Origin: Sphaerulina vaccinii
Lineage: Eukaryota > Ascomycota > Dothideomycetes > Mycosphaerellales > Mycosphaerellaceae
Assembly (NCBI GenBank): GCA_022570795.1
Contig: JAKUDP010000006.1
Coordinates: forward strand, 248,001-312,000
DNA: 64,000 nt
Direction: 5' to 3'
Shown here: in pieces, positions 1 through 8,768 of the stretch
How the letters are laid out: the number at the start of each line of letters is the position of its first letter
Numbering within the stretch: position 1 is the first letter of the stretch
Made by a program: the position numbers and the translations under genes
The notes under the pieces: generated by a model
Seen by the model: the letters and a program-made list of their open reading frames with translations, nothing else
The model's database searches: none
Told to the model about the DNA's origin: nothing

Positions 1-981
1 TATTCCTTTTGATTCGTATCTTCTAGACCGTTCTTCACATTTGCATACTATATCCAATTGATGTACAATGCGTGTCCGCAGCGGAGAAGCGAGCGACAAC
101 GAGCCGCATACGAGTTGGTGGGATGCCGAATTTCAAGCGAATGCACTCAGGGGGGGGGCAGAGTTGGAGATATACTGCCTCAATATGCGGTGAAACGATA
201 AGTGTACGATGTGTGCGGTGCTCGCGGGCTTTGTGGGAGGCGAGCGCTATGCATCGCTCCTTCCTCAAACGTTCATGGCAGGCATTCGCGCCCGCGACAA
301 CTTCCTTTTTTGTCATCCGCGACCATGCCTCCTCCATCTTTCAATATTTCCATCATCTTGTTCCATCCTTCTATGTCCGCCCTCTCAATGCTCACGAATT
401 CTCCACGCCTTGCGTCCAATGCTCATTCTTGATCGACACGACAACACGGCTCAGTTCAACACAGATTTCGCGCTTTTCCTGCAGTAGTTTCCGTTCCTTT
501 ACCGCTGACGATCAAGATTGTTGTCATTGGCGCATCGCAAGTAAGAGTCGTGTGGTATTGAGAAGGAAGACATCCTCACGATCCAAGGCACGAAACCAAG
601 AATTTTGAAGCATGCTACGTCCCGGAATGGCGGCAGGGGTCATCGGCCGAAAGCTTGCACGCGACTGCTCACCAGAGAAAAAGTGCCAACGATCTCTCGT
701 CCTCACCGAAGTCTGCGGCGCCAATTCTCAAGATGCTGCAGAGTGATGAAACCCAATGGCCTATAGAGAAGTAACATGCGCGAGACAGGATCTTCTCCAT
801 AAGACTTCTGGTAATCAAGCTAATGCGTATCGCAGCGAGCCTCGAAGCGGGCTGTACGTCTTCGCGATTGTCGACAAGCAATTGTGGCGAATGAGTCAGA
901 GGTGGCATTGATACAGCTGTCATACTCGATTGACGGGAAAGCCTCTTTCTCTGGCGTCCAACATCGTCTTCGTATAGCCCT
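1..981. other. intergenic, no gene recognised
   Basis: Several short overlapping open frames lie on both strands, but none has recognisable domains, a convincing start or splice structure. A run of G sits near 150-157. I see no RNA gene or repeat here. The right end is the 3' flank of the mS41 gene. Confidence 0.5.
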
Positions 982-1779
982 CTACCTCGCATTCTTCCTC
1001 TCCACAGCAGCTCTCTTGGCCCTGACTTCCGCCCTTCTCCTCTCACCACCATCAACTTTATGCCCTCTCTTCTGTTCCCACAATCCTTCTCGCACCTTCA
1101 ACACAGCCACGCCCTGTCGACCCTTCAAATACTCCACTCCTGTGCCTCCGATCGTGTTCGCCCTCACAATCTTCATCCCCTTCACTCTTGAGACCTCCTT
1201 CCTCTCCATCTTCGGCGGAGGAGCCAAGCGATCAAGTATTGATCGCTCCTTCTTCTCGCTCCCTTCTCCCTCCTTCAGCAATTGAGGCGGCGTATTCGAA
1301 ATCACCTTCGAGAAACCCGCATCTCTGGTCAACGTCGCCGGAGTCACAAACTTCTCCGCTCCTTGCTTGAATTGCCGCGCGACTTCCACAATCCTCAACT
1401 CCGCTGCAACCTTGCCATCGCCAGTCTTTGTTGCATGCTTGACATCTCCGCCTATGCCGTAGATGCCCTGTCTAAACCTTTCGCGCCACCAGAGGAGATA
1501 TCTCCTCGCGCGTGGAGGTTCTAGGCCAGACTCTTTGAGCTGCTCTGAAGACAATGTGAATAACGCTTCCCATGAAGGTATTTTCGCTTCGTGTTTGATC
1601 ATTCCGCGGCCGATGAGAGTGAGGAATGTCGAGACATCAGGAACGAAAGGCGTTGGCCGTGGGATTTGTGGTGATGGTTTGTTCAGGGCGTGAAGTGACC
1701 GGCAATGGAAGCATGTTGGCGCTGTGGCTCGAAGGGAAGAGGGGAGCTGGAGGAGTGATAGGGGGCGTTTGAGCGCCAT
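982..1779 (-). CDS. mitochondrial small-subunit ribosomal protein mS41 (IGR-motif, FYV4-like)
   Basis: The 265-residue product has a basic, Arg/Ser/Leu-rich N-terminus (about residues 1-35), as expected of a mitochondrial targeting sequence. An IGR-motif domain follows at roughly residues 48-105: FLTLIGRG, then a helical stretch ending in a PPRARRYLLWWRERFRQG-like basic run. The rest is Lys/Arg-rich. The IGR motif is the signature of the Fyv4/mS41 family, a component of the mitochondrial ribosomal small subunit, so a role in mitochondrial translation follows from family knowledge. It is a single exon beginning at the ATG at 1779-1777. It is divergent from the CDK7-like kinase across a 176-bp shared promoter. 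The C-terminal tail is longer than in yeast Fyv4, which is common in filamentous fungi. I am fairly sure of the family; only the exact start is uncertain. Confidence 0.8.
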   Translation of the reverse strand: MALKRPLSLLQLPSSLRATAPTCFHCRSLHALNKPSPQIPRPTPFVPDVSTFLTLIGRGMIKHEAKIPSWEALFTLSSEQLKESGLEPPRARRYLLWWRERFRQGIYGIGGDVKHATKTGDGKVAAELRIVEVARQFKQGAEKFVTPATLTRDAGFSKVISNTPPQLLKEGEGSEKKERSILDRLAPPPKMERKEVSRVKGMKIVRANTIGGTGVEYLKGRQGVAVLKVREGLWEQKRGHKVDGGERRRAEVRAKRAAVERKNAR

Positions 1780-1955
1780 CTTGTTGGGTTTCTGGTTGGC
1801 GATGAGGAAGGAAGGAGTGATAGGTGGTGGTCGTTACTGCCATTGCGGCGGCGAGCGGGAAAGGCCTGAGGCAGCAACATCAACATCACTGAACACTCAT
1901 CACCCGCCATCTCCTTCTTTTGAACAACGACATGCGACAATAACACAATTTCAAT

Positions 1956-3155
1956 ATGGCCACTCCTCGCAGCCTGAAGTCTCCAGCTCTGGACGTGGCA
2001 CCAGAACCACCTTTTAAGCGCCTCAAACTGACAGATAACACAAATGGAAGCCACAACTCGACCCCAGTACCAGAATCACCAGTATCAGGAACAGCAGACC
2101 TCGCAGAACAACTCGACGCAGAGCTCCGCAGCAAGTACATTAAGGGTAGAAAGCTCGGCTCAGGTCAATATGCAGACGTCTTCTCCGCCCACGAACGCGA
2201 TGATCCTACCAAACTGGTCGCCATCAAGAAGATCAAAGTCGGAGCCGAAGCCAAAGAATTCGGGATCTCTTACGATTCTCTTCGCGAAATCAAGTTCTTA
2301 CAGGAATTGGATCATCCGAATATCATCAAGTTACATGCAGTCTTCTCCACAAAAGGCCAAAATCTGAATCTTGTACTGGAACAGCTCCCACAAGGAGATT
2401 TACTGAAACTGATTCAAGACACTCAAAACATCAGCTATACGCCCTCAGATATCAAAAGCTGGATGCTCATGCTACAACGCGCAATCCATTTCTGTCATGC
2501 CAACTTCATCCTTCATCGAGATATCAAGCCCAACAATCTACTCATCGCTAGTAACGGCGAGATTAAGTTGGCAGATTTCGGTCTTGCGAGAAGTTTCGCA
2601 GATCCATACCAACATATGACAAGTCAGACGATTACGATATGGTATCGGCCTCCAGAACTCTTCTACCAAGCAAAACATTACGGCGGATCGGTGGATATCT
2701 GGTCTTGTGGATGTGTGTTTGCCGAACTCATTGCCAGAGATGTGTTATTTCGAGCCTGGCCTGAATCAGAACTTGGGATGATTAAGTTGATCTCTGAGAA
2801 AGTCGGGACTCCAACTGAGCAGAACTGGCCTGGTGTGAGCTCCCTACCTGGCTACCTCACTCCAGAACCTGTGCACCCATTGAAGCCTCGAAGTTACTGG
2901 GACGGCACGTTCAGAGCGATTGGAGAGACTGGAGTGGATCTCTTGATGGGAATGTTGAAGTTGGATCCTAGGAAGAGGTTATCTGCTGAGGGTGTGTTAA
3001 GGCATCCTTTCTGGACGAGTGAGCCTAGACCCAGTCGGCTTGAGGATCTGCCTCGAAAAGGTGGGGGTATAGAGCAAATGGGCGAGGATTTGAAGAGGAG
3101 GGGCGGAGAGGTACCTGAGCATAGGGGCGATAATGTTGCCAGAAAGCTCTTTTAG
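1956..3155 (+). CDS. CDK7/Kin28-type cyclin-dependent kinase (TFIIH kinase)
   Basis: Single-exon 399-residue protein kinase. The glycine loop is GSGQYADV (68-75). The VAIKK lysine is residue 91, HRDIKPNN is 187-194, DFG is 207-209, and the activation loop MTSQTITIWYRPPEL follows. In the PSTAIRE position it has SYDSLREIK, as in CDK7 relatives. The downstream GTPTEQNWPGVSSLP and the tail PRPSRLEDLP match Kin28/Mcs6/CDK7. These kinases, with cyclin H and Mat1, phosphorylate Ser5 of the RNA polymerase II C-terminal domain within TFIIH and can activate other CDKs. The substitutions TRWYRAPE to TIWYRPPE are slightly off consensus, but all catalytic residues are kept. A basic N-terminal tail (about 55 residues) precedes the kinase domain. 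It shares a short divergent promoter with mS41. Confidence 0.88.
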   Translation: MATPRSLKSPALDVAPEPPFKRLKLTDNTNGSHNSTPVPESPVSGTADLAEQLDAELRSKYIKGRKLGSGQYADVFSAHERDDPTKLVAIKKIKVGAEAKEFGISYDSLREIKFLQELDHPNIIKLHAVFSTKGQNLNLVLEQLPQGDLLKLIQDTQNISYTPSDIKSWMLMLQRAIHFCHANFILHRDIKPNNLLIASNGEIKLADFGLARSFADPYQHMTSQTITIWYRPPELFYQAKHYGGSVDIWSCGCVFAELIARDVLFRAWPESELGMIKLISEKVGTPTEQNWPGVSSLPGYLTPEPVHPLKPRSYWDGTFRAIGETGVDLLMGMLKLDPRKRLSAEGVLRHPFWTSEPRPSRLEDLPRKGGGIEQMGEDLKRRGGEVPEHRGDNVARKLF

Positions 3156-3505
3156 AGGGAGTGTTTCTGTGACGCGAGCGACCACCCCGACGACATGGTG
3201 GTTTCAGCACCGTATGGTACTCGGAGATACTGTCGCGTCAAGCTTGAAAGTGGCGTGGTCTTGGGACGTGAGATGAGTCAATGAGATGATGATGGTATGA
3301 AAACTGAAGATACAGTATAAAAAGTTCGATGGCATCATTTGTGCAGACATCGAAGGTCCAATTTGCGTTGGTCACGCACTCCCTTGGCTACTGGATCTGT
3401 AGAGGAAATGCAGCTCACTGCACCTGCTTCTCTGAAAGCCCATCGATTCGACGTCCTGTAGAATCTGGAGATGCGGTGCCGTGGTGCCACTCGAGGAGGA
3501 GGGGA
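3156..3505. other. spacer between convergent 3' ends, nothing recognised
   Basis: About 350 bp between the stop of the kinase gene and the stop of the first RING gene; the two genes converge here. No domain-bearing frame or repeat seen. Confidence 0.5.
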
Positions 3506-4195
3506 TCATTTCGCGGCCACTTCGCTTGAGTCGCTCTCATTTGCGATATCCCACCAGCTCGTCTGTGGCTCACTGTCATCTTCCTCTCGCTCTCCTCCGC
3601 GCCTCACCAACTTGACCATGGCCTTCATCTCCTGTTCCTGTTTCATGCCCGGGATGTCCCACTTATCGCCTTGCCAGTTACAGAGCTTCACCCATCGCAA
3701 TCGAGACTCCAAGCTCGGAATCTGCATCGATTCGAGAAGTTCGCAAGCCTCAGCTTCATCAAATTGGACGTGAGCCCAACCCAACATAGCATTGACTTTC
3801 TCGACAATCAAACTAACAAACACCCACCCTGTGTCTGGATTGAACGCCTGACCATACGTGCTCCAGAATTTCCGACCGCGAAAATCCTCCTCCTCTTCCT
3901 CCTCGTCGTCTCCGAGATCCAGTCCATCCTCGGCCTTTTCGTATAGTACTTTGCGACAGCTTAAACACGTGTTCGAGCTCGCAAACCACGGCTTTACGCA
4001 CGCGAGGCAGAAGATGTGATTGCACACAGTCTTGATCGGATCGACGATAATAGTGGTGTAGCAGATTGGGCATTGTTCCGGTGTGAGTGATTCGAGGAAG
4101 TCGGCTTTTGTTGGAGGCTCAGATGCGGCAGATGTCACCCGGCTAATGTCACCGTTGTCGTCCATGGAGAAGGTGTCTTGAGCTGCGTGCGCCAT
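3506..4195 (-). CDS. RING-finger protein A (putative E3 ubiquitin ligase)
   Basis: 229 residues, single exon, ATG at 4195-4193. A complete C3HC4 RING lies at residues 42-80 (C42, C45, C58, H60, C63, C66, C77, C80). It is preceded by the lead-in PPTKADFLESLTPEQ, which recurs in its neighbours. An acidic run (DDEEEEEED, about 96-104) follows. Residues 122-155 hold a second conserved stretch, GWVFVSLIVEKVNAMLGW followed by FDEAEACELLE, which is also present in the RING genes at 4621 and 7859. The RING fold implies E2 binding and ubiquitin transfer; the substrate is unknown. It is one of five related RING genes between 3.5 and 21.2 kb, so local duplication is likely. No membrane segment or signal peptide is seen. 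Confidence 0.8.
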   Translation of the reverse strand: MAHAAQDTFSMDDNGDISRVTSAASEPPTKADFLESLTPEQCPICYTTIIVDPIKTVCNHIFCLACVKPWFASSNTCLSCRKVLYEKAEDGLDLGDDEEEEEEDFRGRKFWSTYGQAFNPDTGWVFVSLIVEKVNAMLGWAHVQFDEAEACELLESMQIPSLESRLRWVKLCNWQGDKWDIPGMKQEQEMKAMVKLVRRGGEREEDDSEPQTSWWDIANESDSSEVAAK

Positions 4196-4620
4196 GGCTT
4201 TGATTTCTGGTGAGCTCGAGGAGCTCCAGCGATAGTGGTGAAGAATAGTTTGTTATTCCTTGGCAGGAAAACGTGGACTCAAGCGAACTTCATAAGTGAA
4301 GCTGGACACGAAAAGGTGAAACTGGAACATTCGCGCGCTAAGTAAGCGTGAAGGTGGATGACTGACTGAGGTTCTCCTTTGACGCTATCAAGCCTACGAA
4401 CACATATTTGGCTCTCGACATCAAGCACTCTACAAAACTCCCATGACGTGGACCATCAGCGCTTATCTTTGCTCGCTGAGCACACATCGCCCTGAATGCA
4501 CATTCGACATGAGTGACGCGACATCCTCGCCACAAATCCAATCCCGAACTTCTTCTCGACCTCTCCCTAGCTCAGTCATCGCAACCCGTACCATCTCACC
4601 CGTTGTCTTGCGGCTCCTCG

Positions 4621-5415
4621 TCACTCACCTCTCGACCAAATAGGAGGAATCGAAAACGTGGGAACCCCGCCAGGTGTCATGAGCCTCACCATGGCCCTCA
4701 ACTTGTTCCGGTCATCGGGCACCCAGCAAAATTGAAGCTGTGGATGCAATTCGAGCCAGTCGCAAGCTTCTGCCTCATCAAAATGGACCGTATAGATGAA
4801 GGCTCTCACTAGAGCATCGTTGACTTTCCTGACCAAGTGATCTACCGAGACCCAACCAGGAGTTTCAGCCCAGCATTCCCAACAGGTGCTTTCGAATATT
4901 TCATGGCGGATGGTCATCTGGACACCCTCGTATTCGTCGTTGTCTTCCTCGTCGTCTTCAAAGTCTAGTCCGTCGTCATCTTTCTGGTATAATGGCTTCC
5001 GGCAGCTTGGACAGGTATTCGAGCTCCGAAACCAGGTTTTCGCGCACTCCAGACAGAAAATGTGGTTGCAATCAGTCTTGAAAGGCGCAACGATAGGATC
5101 ATAGCAGATCGCGCATTGCTCTGGCTCTAGTGTAGCAGGGAAACCGGCTTGTGTTGGGATTTCAGCCCTGGGAGTCGTTGCTAGTGAATGAAGGAAGTCC
5201 ACTTGGGTTGGAGACTCTTCGAGTAACAGAATCACCCTGTTCATCAAGGACATTCGGAAAGGTTCGATCTGCTGAAATTCCTCATTGAGTCTCGCTCTGA
5301 GTTGCCGCGCGATTGACGCTTCGCTTTCGAGAGCCATTCCTGGTTCGGTGCGCACCCCTTCAACTAAAGCCGCTCGGAGTTCTCGCGCGAGAGTTTCTTC
5401 GCTTGTGGAAGGCAT
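4621..5415 (-). CDS. RING-finger protein B (putative E3 ubiquitin ligase)
   Basis: The open frame extends upstream to 5604 but only from a GTG. The first ATG in a sensible context is at 5415-5413, giving 264 residues; an upstream exon cannot be excluded. The RING is at residues 101-138 (C101, C104, C116, H118, C121, C124, C135, C138). It is followed by LYQKDDDGLDFEDDEEDN and then GWVSVDHLVRKVNDALVRA plus FDEAEACDWLEL, the same companion domain as RING A. The N-terminal part shows internal duplications: AREL/ARQLRA repeats near residues 10-42, and the PTQxxF lead-in repeated near 70 and 88. It lies head-to-tail with RING A, 425 bp away, and is clearly its paralogue. Substrate unknown. Confidence 0.78.
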   Translation of the reverse strand: MPSTSEETLARELRAALVEGVRTEPGMALESEASIARQLRARLNEEFQQIEPFRMSLMNRVILLLEESPTQVDFLHSLATTPRAEIPTQAGFPATLEPEQCAICYDPIVAPFKTDCNHIFCLECAKTWFRSSNTCPSCRKPLYQKDDDGLDFEDDEEDNDEYEGVQMTIRHEIFESTCWECWAETPGWVSVDHLVRKVNDALVRAFIYTVHFDEAEACDWLELHPQLQFCWVPDDRNKLRAMVRLMTPGGVPTFSIPPIWSRGE

Positions 5416-6504
5416 ATCCGGAGGCAAGGATTCGGCGATAATGTTCAGGGAGATATTGTAAAGGATGTGGACTAGAGCTTCGTCTGCGACTCTGGGAAAA
5501 AGAAGAAGTGGAAGAATTAAAAAAAGATAAGGTTGTGAAAGCAAAGCTGGACGCACGAGACGTGCTCTGGAACGTTCATACGCTAGGCAAGGCTTAGCTT
5601 GCACGCACGACTACACGAGGTGGAGAGAGATTCTGCATAGGTCGACAAAGATCTTTGGATCTGAGGAAAGTCAACTTGGTGAAGAACCACAGCATCGGAT
5701 ACGATCTCAATCTTCTGCCGCGCTATTGTCGCCAAGGACCTTTCCGGCTCCCTGAGACCTCTGTCCAGCTCGTCCAACTTCACAGCGGTATGATCGTGAC
5801 CTCGACGGCGTGGTATACAAGAGAGTCGGAAGAATAGTCAGGACCACAGCTAGTGGATACCGTCAACTCCTTGAGTGGCGAAATCGGCAGCGAAGACAAC
5901 GCCTTCTTTTGCCAGGTTTCAGAGACACACACATATCCTGCTGCTCTCCGCAACACTTGGCCTAGATTACGGCCTCGAAGGTACGCATCGACCAGTACGA
6001 CGATTTACCTGTGATCTAGGGAAAGCTGGACGAGTGATATGTTCGGCCTCCATTCCAGCATCTATTCTCTGCTCATTTGCAGATTACTGAGCGTATCAGG
6101 CCTACGATATCATGCAGAGGAACTTCAATTTCATGTAGAGATGCCGTTCTGCTCTCCACGAACATTGTTGCCATCAGGGCTATCAAGTGTTCTCTGAGCG
6201 ATGCAGAGGGTTCTGTTGTTGCCCTGCCATGAGCCTTCATAGCTTGGTCTGCGAAGAGAGATAGGGTACGATGCAGACATGTTCTCTGATCAGGCGTCCT
6301 GTTTCTGTTACTGGCATGCGTCAGCATTCGATATCTTAGCTCGCAGAGACTCTGCGGGGAATGAACACTCCACACAAGCACGACGATCCATGGTACTGGG
6401 CCTCATGGCATGGTAAAACTCTAACTGTGATAGTGGAACGGAGAAGGGAGAAGGGAGGTTATTTCGGGTCCGAACTGTCCTCACTTTCAGTATTCGTTCG
6501 TGCA
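5416..6504. other. spacer, no gene recognised
   Basis: Upstream region of RING B. Short frames only, without domains. The pyrimidine-rich stretch on the minus strand near 5505-5530 could be part of a 5' intron or leader of RING B, but I cannot support a splice model. Confidence 0.4.
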
Positions 6505-7395
6505 TGTTCACTTCACTTATAGTACGACATAGAGGGTTGCCTGGAAACATACGCTCTCTGAAGGGAACAGCTTCTCGCATCGCGCTGTGAAACTCGGTCC
6601 AAGGGCGTGGTGAGGTGGAGATCTCAGAGACAATGCATGAAAATGGGATTGCAGGGCTAAATAGGGCTATGTCTACAGGTTCAATTCACTCACAATCTGA
6701 CATGGCTGAATACAGACATCTGAGAATCCGCGCTCTCTGAAGCCGTTGAATGTCGGGCATTGCGATGCGAAGCTGATCGTAATGGCGTAGTTGGTTACAT
6801 CTCACAGAGATGAATGCTTGAATAGGGGATAAAACCGGCTATGTCCATAGGTTTGGTTCACTTACAATCTGACGTAGAGAGATGTTAAGCTATAGAGGAC
6901 ATACGCTCTCTGACGTAAAGGAGATCTCGCATCGCACCGCGGAGTTGATTGCAATGGCGTGGCGGGTCAGAGAGCACGGAGATGGATGCTTGGAAAGTAG
7001 CTCAAAGCTCAAAGCGGCTATGTCCACAGTTTGGTTTTCTCACAATCTGACATAGAGAAATTTCAAGCTATAGAGGATACACAGTCTCTGAAGAGAAGAG
7101 AATCCCGCATCGCGCTACGCCTTCGACTGCAATAGCATAGTGGGCTCAAGATTACAGAGATGAAGGCGCGGAAAGTGGCAAATCTCGGCTACGTTGGTAT
7201 GTACACTTCACTCACATTCTGACATAGCGAGATCTGAGGCCTAGGATACACGCTCTTTGAAGAGCAGGGGGCCTCGCATCGCGCTGCGGAGTTGAATGTA
7301 ATGGCATAGTTGGTAGAAAATCACAGAGGTGAGCGCGCGAAAAGGGGCTACAATGTCGGCTATGTCCGCATGTACACTTCACTCACACTCTGATA
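6505..7395. repeat. degenerate tandem array, five units of about 168-182 bp
   Basis: Five diverged copies share the same order of short blocks: a CTCTCTGAAG-like block, then CTCGCATCGCGCT, then AATGGCGTAG-like, CACAGAGATGA, GGCTATGTCC, and TTCACTCACAATCTGACAT. The CTCTCTGA block occurs near 6552, 6733, 6905, 7083 and 7250. On the minus strand each unit contains an ATG-like start of a short frame (the ATG complement lies at 6578, 6758, 6930, 7108 and 7277), reading roughly MR-x-x-L-x-F-R-E-R, and a GTGAGT-like donor. Most copies are quickly stopped, so I call this a decayed minisatellite or exon array, not a gene. Confidence 0.8.
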
Positions 7396-7616
7396 GCCTC
7401 AGGTTCCTCTGGAAGTGCCATTTGTCGACGATCCCAGATTCAGAGTGGCTTAGCAAGGAGAAAAGAAAGTGAGGGCATACACTTCGTACTTACACTTCGT
7501 AACCTGTATGTATGACATCTGATTGGCTATACCACTCCTGAGTATCGACAAGCTGTCTCTTCGACAAAGCGAGGACCCTACAATATGACTCTTCAACTAG
7601 GCAACTCCATATCGAT

Positions 7617-7627
7617 AACTATATAAC
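7617..7627 (+). promoter_or_regulatory. TATA-box candidate upstream of RING C
   Basis: CTATATAAC lies about 235 bp before the ATG of the RING gene at 7859. The intervening leader is A/C-rich with many CAAC and ACCAC motifs and no upstream ATG of obvious importance. Sequence match only. Confidence 0.45.
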
Positions 7628-7858
7628 AGCCCATCTGCTCCCACTTCTCCAACTTTTTTACAATAACATTGTTGTACCATACCACTTGAGTTCACAACAA
7701 GCCAACCACCACAACACATCATCACTTCAGAGATACTATCGAGTACTCTTTCAAGACTTTACCACATCATCCAAGCCATCCAGTTCTCACACATTACAAC
7801 AAGAACTATACTACATCAAGTCAGAGAAAGAAGCATTTCCCAACAGCTCTCAGCAACC

Positions 7859-8431
7859 ATGGCACCAGCACTCCGCACCCAGCTCGGATTCCTTACCAAG
7901 CTCGCTTTCGAGAAGCATACCATCGATAACAAGTCAGAAGAGTGTATGATTTGCACTTGTCCCATGGACGGAGATGTAAGCACACTAGCTTGCAAACATA
8001 CTTTCTGCTACCAGTGCGCGAGAACCTGGTTCACGCAAAAGCATACTTGTCCCTGCTGTAGAGTCGAACTCTACTCGAAGTCAGCGGACACCATCGATCC
8101 AATTGAGTTCGAACAACCTTGGGACGACTATCAAAACTCCCGCGAAGACGCGATGACCGAGGCACTGAAATTCACCATGGACGATGGATTATTTGCGTCA
8201 GGCTATGCAGAGATGAGTGAGATTGTCAGCAAAGCTAATGATCGCTTGGACCGGGCCAAATTTATGCCCTTCGAGGAAGCAGAAGTGCTCGCGCGGTTTG
8301 AGCGTTACATTGCATTGGGAGGAGGAGATTATGTGCTAGTAGGCACGCGATTGTGGGAACAGGCTGGCATGTACCACTATGTCAAGCAGCACCTCGAATC
8401 TCGTCTGCGACCTCATATGCAGAGAGTCTGA
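7859..8431 (+). CDS. RING-finger protein C (putative E3 ubiquitin ligase)
   Basis: 190 residues, single exon, ATG at 7859 in the favourable context CAACCATGG. The RING is at residues 29-67 (C29, C32, C45, H47, C50, C53, C64, C67), then LYSKSADTIDPIEFEQPWDD, less acidic than in A and B. The companion stretch is kept: SGYAEMSEIVSKANDRLDRAK followed by FEEAEVLARFERY. It is therefore the same family as the genes at 3506 and 4621 but on the opposite strand, across the tandem array. The shared order lead-in/RING/acid/companion domain argues for one ancestral gene. The companion domain may bind a substrate or a partner (inference). No targeting signal seen. Confidence 0.8.
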   Translation: MAPALRTQLGFLTKLAFEKHTIDNKSEECMICTCPMDGDVSTLACKHTFCYQCARTWFTQKHTCPCCRVELYSKSADTIDPIEFEQPWDDYQNSREDAMTEALKFTMDDGLFASGYAEMSEIVSKANDRLDRAKFMPFEEAEVLARFERYIALGGGDYVLVGTRLWEQAGMYHYVKQHLESRLRPHMQRV

Positions 8432-8463
8432 GGAGGAGGAGGAGGAAGAGGAAGAAGAAGGAA
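8428..8463. repeat. short GGA/GAA purine run
   Basis: A low-complexity (GAG)n/(GAA)n tract immediately after the stop codon of RING C, probably in its 3' UTR. Confidence 0.6.
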
Positions 8464-8768
8464 TTACGAGGTAGCTCAGGTCAGGTGAATGGTCTTCTCT
8501 TTTCCTACTGTGAAGGCAGAGGATTTTCAAGAGTACGGCCAAGGTGTGTGGACATAGAGCAGGTCGATTTGTTTGGAATTGATCGGAGTTTGTATGGGAT
8601 TTGATGCGGATTTGTTTGTTGGGATTGATGGATTTTGTACTACAAATTGAACTTCAGTTCACTAACAACCTCTTTTCTCTGTTCCGCTGCACATACCATG
8701 CCATTAAGCTTACTGCCATACAGATGTGAAGCTCGACTGGCGAGACAGAGATGGACACATCTTCTCTA
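8464..8768. other. convergent 3' spacer
   Basis: About 300 bp between the ends of RING C and UTP13. It is T-rich near 8600-8660. No frame, repeat or RNA gene recognised. Confidence 0.5.

Noticed and set aside
5416..5604. GTG-started N-terminal extension of RING B
   Set aside because: It begins with GTG, would give a hydrophobic segment absent from the paralogues, and an ATG lies at 5415.
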